A stretch of 37,485 nucleotides of DNA, from contig CAJGDJ010000018.1 in assembly GCA_904502025.1 (NCBI GenBank), positions 1-37,485 on the forward strand, read 5' to 3'. Source of the stretch: an uncultured Muribaculaceae bacterium (GTDB lineage Bacteria > Bacteroidota > Bacteroidia > Bacteroidales > Muribaculaceae). Of the stretch, positions 6,707 through 15,361 are shown piece by piece. The position numbers and the translations under genes are program-made. The notes beneath the pieces are model-generated. The model had not been told where the DNA came from. It worked only from the letters and a program-made list of their open reading frames with translations, and did no database searches. The first letter of the stretch is position 1. Every line of letters starts with the position of its first letter.

Positions 6707-8155
6707 TTATAGTCCTTTTCTTAGGCGAGCTACTGGTAATCCAAGTTTCTCGCGATATTTAGCTACTGTGCGACGAGCAATGTCATAGCCTTTTTCGGTT
6801 AATAATTGGGTTATAGCTTCGTCGCTAAATGGCTTGTTTTTATCTTCGGTTGAAATTATTTCTTTTAATGCAGCTAATATTTCGTGAGAAGAAGTGTCGT
6901 CATCATCTTTTGGACGCTCGTTAAAAAATAATTTCAAAGGATATATGCCGCGTTGGGTCATGACATATTTCCCGGCAGTGGCACGAGATATTACCGAAAG
7001 ATCATGCCCGGTTATGGCCGAAATGTCTTTCAATATCATAGGCTTGATTCTACTTTCATCATCGGAAAGAAAAAACTCGCGTTGAAGCTTAACAATTGCA
7101 GCCATCACCTTGTATAGCGTTTCTTGACGCATTTTCAATATTTTGATAAAGCCATTTGCCTCCTCGCGTTTTTGTTTTATGAAAGTTGCTGCTTCACGTT
7201 GACTGCGAGTAGCGTTGGGCGATATTTCGCAAGCATTTTCCGAGAAAGTTTCTTCTATTTGAAGTTCAGGAATGCGATTGAGTAGCGTTAAAGTAATGTT
7301 TTCGTTGTCGTTATCAACCTCGATACTAAAATCGGGAATTATGTGGCGAGTGCGGTCGCTTATCCCTCCGGTAAGAATGCTTCCGGGTTTTGGATTAAGC
7401 GATGTGATAACAGCCATTACTTTTTTTAATTCATCGATGGAAATACCCAAAAGACTTCGCATGCGGTCATAGTGCATCTTTGAAAATAAATCAAAGTAGT
7501 TGTCGATAATATCGGTAGCGATATTGATAATTTTGCTTTGCTCTTTGCGTTTAAGTTGTAGCAATAGACAATCACGTAGGTCAATAGCACCTACTCCGGC
7601 AGGTTCAAGGCTACGAACAATTTCAAAAATCTTCTTTAAGAGAGATAATGGAACATCAATACCAACATTAAAAGCCAAGTCATCGCAAATGGCAGTTATG
7701 TCGCGAGTCATATATCCATTATCGTCAAGATTTCCAATGATATATTGGGCGATAGCAAGTTCATTATCATCGAGATCAAATTCCATTAATTGACTGTTGA
7801 GCGATTCGATAAGAGTATCACTTGAATCAACTGCGATTGGCTCATAATATTTATCGTCGGCACTATGATTGCGAGCCTCTAATCGGTATGATGGTATTTC
7901 ATCTTCGTTACGATAATCAGCGAGTTGAATATCTTCGGCACTTTCGTTGAATGTTTCGGTAGAATCTTCAGTGAGATTATTTTCGCGTTCATCGTTATCA
8001 CAACGTTCAAGAGCCGGATTCTCATCAAGCACACGTTGTACTTCATCTTCAACTTCCGGACCGGTCATCTCTAACATTTTGACAAATTGCACTTGCAACG
8101 GAGTGAGCCGTTGTTGCAACTTTTGTTCGGTTGATAATTTTAATGATTCTTCCAT
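6707..8155 (-). CDS. rpoN: RNA polymerase sigma-54 factor
   Basis: The 482-residue alternative sigma factor that recognises -24/-12 promoters and needs AAA+ activators. Region I is the Gln-rich N terminus with LSTEQKLQQRLTPLQVQFVKM, followed by an acidic linker of about 80 residues. The core-binding domain follows, then the C-terminal DNA-binding domain with the RpoN box ARRTVAKYRE at 460-469. Length and order are normal. It is the first gene of a minus-strand run with the PAP2-like gene, purE, ispG and the M16 gene, and is divergent from the alcohol dehydrogenase gene across 172 bases. No sigma-54 activator gene is visible in the window. Confidence 0.97.
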   Translation of the reverse strand: MEESLKLSTEQKLQQRLTPLQVQFVKMLEMTGPEVEDEVQRVLDENPALERCDNDERENNLTEDSTETFNESAEDIQLADYRNEDEIPSYRLEARNHSADDKYYEPIAVDSSDTLIESLNSQLMEFDLDDNELAIAQYIIGNLDDNGYMTRDITAICDDLAFNVGIDVPLSLLKKIFEIVRSLEPAGVGAIDLRDCLLLQLKRKEQSKIINIATDIIDNYFDLFSKMHYDRMRSLLGISIDELKKVMAVITSLNPKPGSILTGGISDRTRHIIPDFSIEVDNDNENITLTLLNRIPELQIEETFSENACEISPNATRSQREAATFIKQKREEANGFIKILKMRQETLYKVMAAIVKLQREFFLSDDESRIKPMILKDISAITGHDLSVISRATAGKYVMTQRGIYPLKLFFNERPKDDDDTSSHEILAALKEIISTEDKNKPFSDEAITQLLTEKGYDIARRTVAKYREKLGLPVARLRKGL

Positions 8156-8182
8156 TATATGTGCTTTGTCAAAATAGTTCTA

Positions 8183-8190
8183 CAAAAATA
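8183..8190 (-). promoter_or_regulatory. Possible -7 element of the rpoN operon
   Basis: On the minus strand these bases read TATTTTTG, matching the Bacteroidota -7 consensus TAnnTTTG, about 28 bases before the rpoN start codon. No clear TTTG-like -33 element is seen at the right distance, so the call is tentative. Confidence 0.4.
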
Positions 8191-8273
8191 ATCACAAATT
8201 CTCAATTTTTGAATTTATCAACGCTTAAACATTGCAAAAAGAGGAATAAAATGAGAAGAGAATGTGTTTAGAA

Positions 8274-8303
8274 GTTGATATTATATAAAAATCACTATAT
8301 TTG
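8274..8303 (+). promoter_or_regulatory. Promoter of the alcohol dehydrogenase gene
   Basis: TATATTTG at 8296-8303 fits the Bacteroidota -7 consensus TAnnTTTG, with GTTG at 8274-8277 as a weak -33 element and an 18-base spacer. The start codon is at 8328, leaving an untranslated leader of about 15-20 bases. Confidence 0.55.
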
Positions 8304-8327
8304 TAAATCACAAAAATATTTTTAGTT

Positions 8328-9497
8328 ATGAATGATTTTAATTACTATACCCCCACGCGATATGTATTTGGGCGTGGTGTTGAAGCTCAAACCGGTGAGC
8401 TAACCCGCTGGATGGGTGTAAACCGAATATTACTTGTTTATGGTATGGGTTCGGTGTTGCGAAGTGGATTGCTTGATAGAGTAAAAGACTCACTTGACGC
8501 AGTTGGTATTGAATATATTGAACTTGGAGGTATATTACCAAATCCAACCGACGATCGTGTATATGAGGGGATTGAATTATGCCGTCGCGAAAAACTCACC
8601 GGTCTTGTCGCTGTGGGAGGAGGCTCGGCTATTGACACAGCTAAAGCTATTGCCTGTGGAGTGCCATACGATGGCGATTTTTGGGATTTTTATGTTGGTA
8701 AGAAGGTTGTTGAGGTAGCATTGCCGGTGGGTGTGGTGCTTACTATTCCTGCTGCAGGTAGCGAAGGATCCGGTAATTCGGTAATTACCAAACTTGATGG
8801 GCTACACAAAATTAGTCTTCGCACTGAGAGTGCCTTGCGACCTAAATTTGCTGTGATGAATCCCGAGTTGACATTTACACTTCCCCCATATCAAACAGCA
8901 AGTGGCATTGCCGATATGATGGCACATATTTTTGAACGATATTTTACCAATACCCCCGAAACAGAGGTTACCGACCGAGTGGCAGAAGGAGTGTTAAAGG
9001 CTATCATTACCGAAGCCCCACGCGTGATGTCGGACCCCGAAAACTATGATGCTCGAGCAAATATCATGTGGTGTGGAACTTTGGCACATAATGGCATTTG
9101 TGGAACAGGTCGCCAAGAAGATTGGGTGTCACATTTTATGGAACATGAGTTGAGTGCAGTTTATGGTGTTACTCATGGAGCCGGATTGGCAGTGATGACC
9201 CCGGCGTGGATGACTTTTATGGCTACACATAATCCATCAAAAGGAGCACAATTTGCACGCAGAGTAATGGACGTGGTTAATGACGATGACACTCAAGCAG
9301 CTCTTGAAGGTATAACTCGATTGAAAGCTTTCTATGTCTCATTAGGATTGCCTATAACTCTTGCCCAACTTGGTATTGAAAATCCCGATTTTGACCTTCT
9401 TGTGCAAAAATTGCATGAAAATAAAGGAGAAGTTATTGGAGGATATTATCGACTATCAGCTAACGAAACTCGCAAAATATACGAATTGGCACAATAA
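8328..9497 (+). CDS. Iron-containing alcohol dehydrogenase (YqhD/butanol dehydrogenase-like)
   Basis: A 389-residue group III metal-dependent alcohol dehydrogenase, probably reducing short aldehydes with NAD(P)H in the cytoplasm during fermentation or aldehyde detoxification. The nucleotide-binding segment GGGSAIDTAKAIA is at residues 97-109. Metal ligands are predicted at Asp196, His200, His269 and His283; their spacing equals that of E. coli YqhD (D194, H198, H267, H281). HGAGLAVMTPAWM follows the last ligand, as in the butanol dehydrogenase branch. The gene stands alone, with its own promoter and a terminator at 9777-9819. The natural substrate cannot be told from sequence. Confidence 0.93.
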   Translation: MNDFNYYTPTRYVFGRGVEAQTGELTRWMGVNRILLVYGMGSVLRSGLLDRVKDSLDAVGIEYIELGGILPNPTDDRVYEGIELCRREKLTGLVAVGGGSAIDTAKAIACGVPYDGDFWDFYVGKKVVEVALPVGVVLTIPAAGSEGSGNSVITKLDGLHKISLRTESALRPKFAVMNPELTFTLPPYQTASGIADMMAHIFERYFTNTPETEVTDRVAEGVLKAIITEAPRVMSDPENYDARANIMWCGTLAHNGICGTGRQEDWVSHFMEHELSAVYGVTHGAGLAVMTPAWMTFMATHNPSKGAQFARRVMDVVNDDDTQAALEGITRLKAFYVSLGLPITLAQLGIENPDFDLLVQKLHENKGEVIGGYYRLSANETRKIYELAQ

Positions 9498-9570
9498 CCC
9501 AATAATAATTATTGGTAACTATAACTTTGTTGGCACAATTTTTTGTGTAACTATTTGACTAATATTGAAT

Positions 9571-9721
9571 AACCCCCTCCGAATTGCAATTCGCAATTCT
9601 CGTCCCCCTCTTTTTCTGCGAAAAACAAGGGGACAGCTATATAGTTAAATGCATAAAAAGCTCTCCCTCTGAAATTTGCGAAGAAATTTTAGGGGGAGTA
9701 CGGCAAAGCCGGGAGGGGGTT
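9571..9721. repeat. Palindromic intergenic repeat, full copy
   Basis: The block is bounded by perfect 10-bp inverted ends (9571-9580 and 9712-9721). Inside are a smaller stem (GTCCCC with GGGGAC) and the tiny palindrome CGGCAAAGCCG. The right part, 9663-9721, matches 12931-12989 at 48 of 59 positions. It has no gene and no transposase, so it resembles a MITE- or REP-type non-autonomous element. The rest of 9498-9770 shows nothing else that I can support. Confidence 0.7.
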
Positions 9722-9776
9722 AAATCTGAAAAACCTTTTTTGTGCCAACAGGTATATAATTACCTAATTATTAGTT

Positions 9777-9819
9777 ATAAAATGAGGAGAACTATTCATC
9801 ATGGTTCTCCTCATTTTAT
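9777..9819. terminator. Bidirectional terminator between convergent genes
   Basis: A perfect 16-bp stem (9777-9792 with 9804-9819) with an 11-base loop, and A/T-rich ends on both sides. It lies between the alcohol dehydrogenase (plus) and the antiporter (minus), so it can stop transcription from either direction. Confidence 0.8.
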
Positions 9820-9833
9820 GTAGTGGACTATTC

Positions 9834-10799
9834 TTATAACTGTTGCATAACGAGATAGGTGGTATAGGCAATGTAGCAAGTTGTCATTATTGCACCTTCA
9901 AGGCGAGTAATGGTACGTTGCTTAAATAGCCAGCCTACAATGAAGAACAATACACTCGCACCTACCATAGAGAGTATGTCAAAGTTTGTAATGCCACCCA
10001 TGGGTAGTGGGTTTATAGTTGAAGCACACCCCAAAATGAAGAATGAGTTAAATATATTGCTGCCAATCACATTGCCTATAGCTATTCCTGGATTCTTTTT
10101 GAGTGCAGCAGTAATGGAAGTCGCAAGTTCGGGCAAAGAAGTTCCTGCGGCAACGATTGTAAGCCCCACAACTGATTCGCTAATGCCCATACTTATTGCG
10201 ATGCCACTTGCTCCGTCAACAAAAAACTGCCCTCCAAAGATTAGTCCTAAAAGGCCTCCAAGAATAAAGAGTGTGGCTTTAATGCCCGACATGGTTTTTA
10301 CCTCTTCGGCACTGTCATCACCGCCTCCTTTTGTGGCAATAGAGAAGGTGTAACGCATGAATATTGCGAAGAATAGGAGTAATATTAATCCGTCGGAACG
10401 GCTTATGAGGTTGGTGGTGCCGCCATTGAGTGTTATATCATTGGCACAAAATAATATGGCAAGAGATGAGAGAATAACCAATGGAATCTCATTGTTCATT
10501 ATGCTTTTCTCAATTTTGATGGGTAATACTAATGCCACACAACCAATAATCATAAGTATATTGAAGATGTTGCTACCCACTACGTTGCCAATAGCCAATT
10601 CGGCACTGCCATTTATTGCTGAAATAGTGCTGATAACAAGTTCGGGTGCCGATGTGCCAAAAGCAACAATTGTGAGACCAATAACAAGGTCGCTAACGCC
10701 CCATTTTTTAGCTACCGAAGAAGCTCCATCAGTAAGACAATTGGCTCCCCCAATAATTAATGCGAGTCCTCCAATTAATAAAATAATATTAAGAATCAT
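9834..10799 (-). CDS. Calcium/sodium antiporter, CaCA family (YrbG-like)
   Basis: A 321-residue inner-membrane exchanger with about ten membrane segments and the internal duplication of the CaCA family. The first alpha repeat has GTSAPE at 48-53 and GNVVGSNIFN at 71-80; the second has GTSLPE at 219-224 and GNVIGSNIFN at 242-251. The two Glu residues and the GNxxGSNIFN stretches form the ion site in the family. The length and short cytoplasmic loop fit the bacterial YrbG type, not the large eukaryotic exchangers. Its ATG overlaps the hisB stop codon by one base (TAATG), so it is likely translated from the his message. A link to histidine synthesis is not obvious. Confidence 0.93.
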   Translation of the reverse strand: MILNIILLIGGLALIIGGANCLTDGASSVAKKWGVSDLVIGLTIVAFGTSAPELVISTISAINGSAELAIGNVVGSNIFNILMIIGCVALVLPIKIEKSIMNNEIPLVILSSLAILFCANDITLNGGTTNLISRSDGLILLLFFAIFMRYTFSIATKGGGDDSAEEVKTMSGIKATLFILGGLLGLIFGGQFFVDGASGIAISMGISESVVGLTIVAAGTSLPELATSITAALKKNPGIAIGNVIGSNIFNSFFILGCASTINPLPMGGITNFDILSMVGASVLFFIVGWLFKQRTITRLEGAIMTTCYIAYTTYLVMQQL

Positions 10800-11887
10800 T
10801 ATAGAGTTCCTTTTGTAGATGGCAGAGAATAATTGTTTATATCTCGAGAAATCGCCATTTTTATAGCTCGAGCAAGAGCTTTGAAAATCCCTTCAATTTT
10901 GTGATGTTCGTTAGAGCCTTCAGCTCTAATAAATAGATTCATTCGAGCACTGTCGCTAAAGCTTTTGAAGAAATGTAGGAACATCTCGGTAGGCATTTCG
11001 CCAATCTTTTCGCGTTTGAAATCAGCCTCCCACACAAGCCATGGTCGTCCTCCAAAATCAAGGGCTACTGTGCATAGACAATCGTCCATTGGCAAGGTGA
11101 ACCCATATCGCTCTATGCCACGCTTGTCGCCAAGAGCAATGCGAAGAGCATCGCCAAGAGCAATGGCAGTGTCCTCAATCGTGTGGTGCTCATCAACGTG
11201 AAGATCACCATTTACTTTAATCTTCAAATCCATTCCCGAGTGGCGACCAATTTGTTCAAGCATGTGGTCAAAAAATCCTAACCCGGTGGAGATTTCACAT
11301 TTGCCAGAACCATCGAGTGATACCTCTATGTCGATTTGAGTCTCATTTGTGTTGCGAGTTACGTGGGCTTTGCGTTCATTGTCGAGTAAAAATTTCGCAA
11401 TATCACTCCACGATTTAAACGCATTTTCGTTGATATATATGCCTTTGCAACCGAGATTTTCGGCGAGTTTCATGTCGCTTTGACGGTCGCCGATTACCCA
11501 TGAATTTTCAAGGTCATAATCACCTGTAAGATATTCGGTTAATAAGGCTGTGCCAGGTTTGCGAGTGGGCTTATTCTCGTGTTCAAAGGTGCGATCGATT
11601 ATGATATCGTCAAATACGATACCCTCGTTTTTGAGAGCTTTTAACATCTTGTTGTGAGTAGGCCAAAAAGTATCTTCGGGAAAAGAGTCTGTCCCCAATC
11701 CATCTTGGTTTGTAACCATTACCAACTTGTAGTCAAGGCGTGAAGCAATAAGATGCATGGCACGCATCACTCCGGGAAGAAATTCCAACTTTTCGAGAGA
11801 ATCAACTTGATAGTCAATAGGAGGCTCAACGATGAGTGTGCCGTCGCGGTCTATGAACAATACTCGTTGTTTTTTATCTTGTGACAT
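10799..11887 (-). CDS. hisB: Bifunctional histidinol-phosphatase / imidazoleglycerol-phosphate dehydratase
   Basis: A 362-residue fusion catalysing two steps of histidine synthesis. Residues 1-165 are a HAD-type histidinol-phosphate phosphatase with the nucleophile motif FIDRDGTLI near 10-18 and GDRQSDMKLAENLG around 137-150. Residues about 172-362 are the dehydratase, with the metal-binding histidine motifs FFDHMLEQIGRHSG, DEHHTIEDTA and SNEHHKIEG. The fused form is known from enterobacteria and Bacteroidota. It overlaps the end of hisC by 14 bases, and the antiporter start by one base. Confidence 0.97.
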   Translation of the reverse strand: MSQDKKQRVLFIDRDGTLIVEPPIDYQVDSLEKLEFLPGVMRAMHLIASRLDYKLVMVTNQDGLGTDSFPEDTFWPTHNKMLKALKNEGIVFDDIIIDRTFEHENKPTRKPGTALLTEYLTGDYDLENSWVIGDRQSDMKLAENLGCKGIYINENAFKSWSDIAKFLLDNERKAHVTRNTNETQIDIEVSLDGSGKCEISTGLGFFDHMLEQIGRHSGMDLKIKVNGDLHVDEHHTIEDTAIALGDALRIALGDKRGIERYGFTLPMDDCLCTVALDFGGRPWLVWEADFKREKIGEMPTEMFLHFFKSFSDSARMNLFIRAEGSNEHHKIEGIFKALARAIKMAISRDINNYSLPSTKGTL

Positions 11888-12911
11888 ATTCTTGAAACTT
11901 TTCGATTAATAGTTTGTTTTCTTCTTCACTACCAACTGTTATGCGTAGGCAGTTGCCACAAAGATGCACACGTGAACGGTTGCGAACAATAACCCCATTG
12001 TCGCGTAGGTAGGCATAAATAGTATTGGCATTTGTTACTTGCACAAGCACAAAGTTAGCGTCGGAAGGGTATATTTTTTCAACAACATCAAGCATTGCCA
12101 TCTCTGCAACAAGGGTGTTGCGTGCATCAAGAATTTCAGAAGTGACACGTTTGATATTATCAATGCCGTCGAGCACTTTAAGAGCTTGACGTTGAGTGAG
12201 TATGTTGATGTTATAGGGATATTTTACTTTATTGTATATCTCGATAATCTCTTGTGAAGCGTAGGAAATTCCTAATCGCATTGCTGCACTTGCCCATGCT
12301 TTTGAGAATGTTTGCATCACAATCATACGAGGAAATTCATCAAGATATTCCACCATAGAACCTTTTGGTGAAAAATCAATATATGCTTCGTCAATAATGG
12401 TAATGCCACCAAATCGGCTACACAATTCGCGGAGTTGTTCGCGAGGGAAGGCATTTCCAGTTGGATTATTTGGCGTGCATATCCACAATATCTTTGTATT
12501 TGCATCGGTTGCATTGAGTACTGCATCAATGTTGAGAGAAAAATCATCGTTGAGACTTACTTCGCGATATTCAATATCATTAATGTCGGCACATACTTGA
12601 TACATGCCGTATGTTGGTTTTAGTGCAACCACATTGTCAATGCCAGGACGACAAAATACTCGATATGCAATGTCGATACATTCATCACTACCTACACCAA
12701 GGAATATGCGAGAAGCGTCAACGTTACGAATTGCACCTAAACGTTCTTTTACTTCCCATTGCAGAGGGTCGGGGTAGCGATTAAGTCCTTCAATACGACT
12801 GTTTTCATTTGCATCGAGCCATGCACGAGCCTCGCCGGTAAATTCATTGCGAGCACAAGTGTAAGGCTCAAGATTCCATATATTTGGTCTTACTAATTCT
12901 TTTAGTGTCAT
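11874..12911 (-). CDS. hisC: Histidinol-phosphate aminotransferase
   Basis: A 345-residue class I/II PLP aminotransferase that converts imidazole-acetol phosphate and glutamate to histidinol phosphate. The PLP-binding lysine is in FSKAWASAAMRLG. Cofactor contacts are recognisable in CTPNNPTGN and in DEAYIDFS. Length is normal for HisC. The 60-base gap to hisD is filled largely by an intergenic repeat, while the 3' end overlaps hisB, so hisC-hisB are tightly coupled. Confidence 0.97.
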   Translation of the reverse strand: MTLKELVRPNIWNLEPYTCARNEFTGEARAWLDANENSRIEGLNRYPDPLQWEVKERLGAIRNVDASRIFLGVGSDECIDIAYRVFCRPGIDNVVALKPTYGMYQVCADINDIEYREVSLNDDFSLNIDAVLNATDANTKILWICTPNNPTGNAFPREQLRELCSRFGGITIIDEAYIDFSPKGSMVEYLDEFPRMIVMQTFSKAWASAAMRLGISYASQEIIEIYNKVKYPYNINILTQRQALKVLDGIDNIKRVTSEILDARNTLVAEMAMLDVVEKIYPSDANFVLVQVTNANTIYAYLRDNGVIVRNRSRVHLCGNCLRITVGSEEENKLLIEKFQEYVTR

Positions 12912-12930
12912 AAATTATAATTAAATTAAA

Positions 12931-12989
12931 CTCTCTCTGAAAATTTGAATAAATTTTTAGGAGGAGTACGGCTATGCCGGGAGGGGGTT
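12931..12989. repeat. Partial copy of the palindromic intergenic repeat, invading the hisD 3' end
   Basis: This segment matches 9663-9721 at 48 of 59 positions, best in the last 26 bases around GAGTACGGC and GCCGGGAGGGGGTT. It lies between hisC and hisD, and its right end extends into the hisD coding sequence up to 12989. Confidence 0.75.
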
Positions 12990-14273
12990 GTTTTCTAATG
13001 ATTTTATACGCAAAGTCATTGCCATTTTGTGTGCGTGTAAATCTTCGTTATCTGCCATCACTTCCACAGCACGACCTATTGAGGTAATTCCTTGCGGCGT
13101 TAATTCTTGGAAAGTGATTTTTTTTGTGAAACTATCGAGATTCACACCACTATATGTGCGTGCATAGCCCGATGTTGGTAGGGTGTGATTTGTTCCAGAG
13201 GCATAGTCTCCTGCACTTTCGGGAGAGTAAGGCCCTACGAATACCGAGCCTGCATTTTTTACCTTTGATGCTAATCCCCATGCGTCTTTGTGGTTGATTA
13301 TTAGATGCTCTGGGGCATAATGATTTGAAAAATCCATTACTTCGTCGTCATTGTTTAATAGTATTATGCGACTATGACTTAATGATTTTTCCATCATTTC
13401 ACGACGTGGCAATATTTGTAATAACTTCTCAATTTCAACAGGAAGTTGCTCAAGTAACTTCTCTGACGAAGTAACTAAAATGGATTGGCTGTCGGGTCCA
13501 TGCTCGGCTTGCGATAGAAAATCAGATGCCACAAATGACACATTAGCATTCTCATCAGCAATTACCAATACTTCTGATGGTCCGGCAGGCATGTCGATTG
13601 ACACTTTTCCCTCGCTAACTTGGCGTTTGGCTTCGGTAACAAATCTATTGCCCGGACCGAAAATCTTATACACAGCAGGGATTGTTTCAGTCCCGTATGC
13701 CATTGCTGCTATAGCTTGTGCACCACCTGTTTTGTATATTTGGCTCACACCTGCTACGCTTGCTGCATATAAAATAGCGTGATGCACCTTGCCATCTTTA
13801 CCGGCAGGGGTGCAAAGGATAATTTCTTCGCATCCGGCAATGACTGCAGGAATCGCAAGCATCAATACTGTAGAGAATAGGGGAGAGTTGCCACCGGGAA
13901 CATATAATCCTACTTTTGAAATAGGAACTTGGCGTTGAATACACTTTACTCCGGGAGCAGTTTCAACTTCCACTTCGGTAGCTTGAGCTTTGTGAAATGC
14001 TTCAATGTTTTGACGAGCTGTTTCTATAGCTTTTTTTAATTCATCACTTACAAGCGATGAGGCTTCGGCAATTTCCTCTTTACTCACAGCAAGGGAATCA
14101 AGTGTAGCTCCGGTAAATCGTTGTTCATACTCTTTCACTGCATCATCGCCACGTTGAGCAACATTGGCAATGATGTCGGCAACGATAACTTTCACCTCTG
14201 AGGCTTTATCAGCAAGTGCTCGTTGTGAAAGGTCGTTCCACTTGTCGCGAGAGGGATATTTTATTATTTCCAT
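12972..14273 (-). CDS. hisD: Histidinol dehydrogenase
   Basis: A 433-residue zinc enzyme that oxidises L-histidinol to L-histidine in two NAD-dependent steps. Family motifs visible are YVPGGNSPLFSTVLM, the NAD-site region GPSEVLVIAD, the metal-ligand segment QAEHGPDSQ and the catalytic Glu-His pair in YAPEHLI. The final five residues (NPLPA) and the stop codon lie inside the intergenic repeat at 12931-12989. The C terminus was therefore replaced or extended when the element arrived; the catalytic core is untouched. It starts 20 bases after hisG. Confidence 0.97.
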   Translation of the reverse strand: MEIIKYPSRDKWNDLSQRALADKASEVKVIVADIIANVAQRGDDAVKEYEQRFTGATLDSLAVSKEEIAEASSLVSDELKKAIETARQNIEAFHKAQATEVEVETAPGVKCIQRQVPISKVGLYVPGGNSPLFSTVLMLAIPAVIAGCEEIILCTPAGKDGKVHHAILYAASVAGVSQIYKTGGAQAIAAMAYGTETIPAVYKIFGPGNRFVTEAKRQVSEGKVSIDMPAGPSEVLVIADENANVSFVASDFLSQAEHGPDSQSILVTSSEKLLEQLPVEIEKLLQILPRREMMEKSLSHSRIILLNNDDEVMDFSNHYAPEHLIINHKDAWGLASKVKNAGSVFVGPYSPESAGDYASGTNHTLPTSGYARTYSGVNLDSFTKKITFQELTPQGITSIGRAVEVMADNEDLHAHKMAMTLRIKSLENNPLPA

Positions 14274-14293
14274 TAAACCGATGTGTGAAGATG

Positions 14294-15160
14294 TTACAAT
14301 ACCATTTTTTCAATGTCAAGGGCAAGGATTCCTTCTGCTCCTGCATTACGCAACTTGCCAATGATTTCCCAAAAGCGTTTTTCTTCCAAAACTGTGTGTA
14401 CCGAGCACCAATCATTATTGGCGAGAGGCAACACTGTTGGGCTCTTGATACCGGGTAATACAGCTAATACTTCATCGAGTTTTTCGCGTGGCACATTCAT
14501 CAATATATATTTTTTCCCGTCGGCAGCTTTTACTGCATCGAAACGGAACAACAACTCATCAAGAATTGCTTGTTTCTCATCAGAAAGTTTTTGTTTCTTT
14601 GAGCCAATAAGCACAGCTTGTGAATCAATCACCTTTTCAACTTCGATAAGATTGTTGCTTACAAGAGTAGAGCCTGATGAAACAATGTCGAAAATGCCGT
14701 CGGCAAGACCTATGCCAGGAGCAATTTCAACAGAGCCGGTAATCACGTGAATATCGGCTTTGATATTGTTTTTGTCAAGAAATTTTTGAAGAATAACAGG
14801 GTAGGAGGTTGCAATTTTGCGGTTGTTAAACCATTCAACGCCATTATATTCGATGCGTTTGGGAATGGCAAGAGATAATCGACATTTGCTAAATCCAAGT
14901 TCTTTTATTACTTCTACTGCTTTGTCTTTTTCGAGGACTTCGTTAAGCCCAACGATGCCAATATCGGCAGTCCCCATTGCTACTGATTCAGGAATATCAT
15001 CATCGCGAAGAAAAAGAAGTTCAACAGGAAAGTTGCGAGAGGGAACAAGTAGAGTGCGTTTAACAGAAGTCATTTTTACACCTGCTTCTGACAGCAATTC
15101 CATTGTTTCTTCATAAAGGCGGCCTTTTGATTGCACCGCAATTCTAAGCTTAGTTTCCAT
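14294..15160 (-). CDS. hisG: ATP phosphoribosyltransferase, long form
   Basis: A 288-residue first enzyme of histidine synthesis, joining ATP and PRPP. It begins with RIAVQSKGRLYEETMELL; the PRPP-binding loop is in DIVSSGSTLVSNNL near residues 158-171. The region after about residue 210 is the ACT-like regulatory domain of the long form, through which histidine usually inhibits the enzyme, so no HisZ partner is needed. It is the first structural gene of the operon; a leader-peptide attenuator lies in the 170 bases before its ATG. Confidence 0.97.
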   Translation of the reverse strand: METKLRIAVQSKGRLYEETMELLSEAGVKMTSVKRTLLVPSRNFPVELLFLRDDDIPESVAMGTADIGIVGLNEVLEKDKAVEVIKELGFSKCRLSLAIPKRIEYNGVEWFNNRKIATSYPVILQKFLDKNNIKADIHVITGSVEIAPGIGLADGIFDIVSSGSTLVSNNLIEVEKVIDSQAVLIGSKKQKLSDEKQAILDELLFRFDAVKAADGKKYILMNVPREKLDEVLAVLPGIKSPTVLPLANNDWCSVHTVLEEKRFWEIIGKLRNAGAEGILALDIEKMVL

Positions 15161-15189
15161 TTTTATATGATTTGTTTTATTATTTTTTG

Positions 15190-15228
15190 TTAATTAAAGA
15201 GCCGGTTACCAATAAAGGAAGCCGGCTC
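15190..15228 (-). terminator. Attenuator terminator of the his operon
   Basis: On the minus strand the arm 15228-15217 pairs with 15210-15199 over 12 positions (one G-U pair and one mismatch), around a 6-base loop, followed by a U-rich tail. It ends about 30 bases before the hisG ATG. The 5' arm can instead pair with 15283-15278 (GGAAGC with GCUUCC), just after the leader peptide stop, giving an antiterminator. Confidence 0.85.
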
Positions 15229-15284
15229 GGTATATTGTATTATTTAATTTTTGATTTTACACATACTACGTTACCACGCTTCCA

Positions 15285-15332
15285 TTATAGAACGAGAAGA
15301 TGAAAATGATGATGTGTAGCGTTGTATGTCAT
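15285..15332 (-). CDS. hisL: Histidine operon leader peptide
   Basis: A 15-codon open frame encoding MTYNATHHHFHLLVL, with four His codons among five consecutive positions (15300-15314). It lies about 30 bases after a good promoter, about 55 bases before an intrinsic terminator and directly upstream of hisG. This is the architecture of ribosome-mediated his attenuation, known best from E. coli. When charged His-tRNA is scarce the ribosome should stall on the His codons, leaving 15278-15283 free to form the antiterminator. When it is plentiful the ribosome reaches the stop codon at 15285-15287 and covers that segment, so the terminator forms. The name hisL is by analogy; the sequence is not homologous to the enterobacterial peptide. 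Confidence 0.88.
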   Translation of the reverse strand: MTYNATHHHFHLLVL

Positions 15333-15361
15333 GAATAGATAATTATTTCTAATAATTTCTG

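Noticed and set aside
9584..9823. Small plus-strand open frame of 79 codons
   Set aside because: It runs through the palindromic repeat and the bidirectional terminator; the composition does not look like protein.
14216..14458. Plus-strand open frames opposite hisD/hisG and other housekeeping genes
   Set aside because: They lie wholly opposite well-supported genes and show no family motifs.
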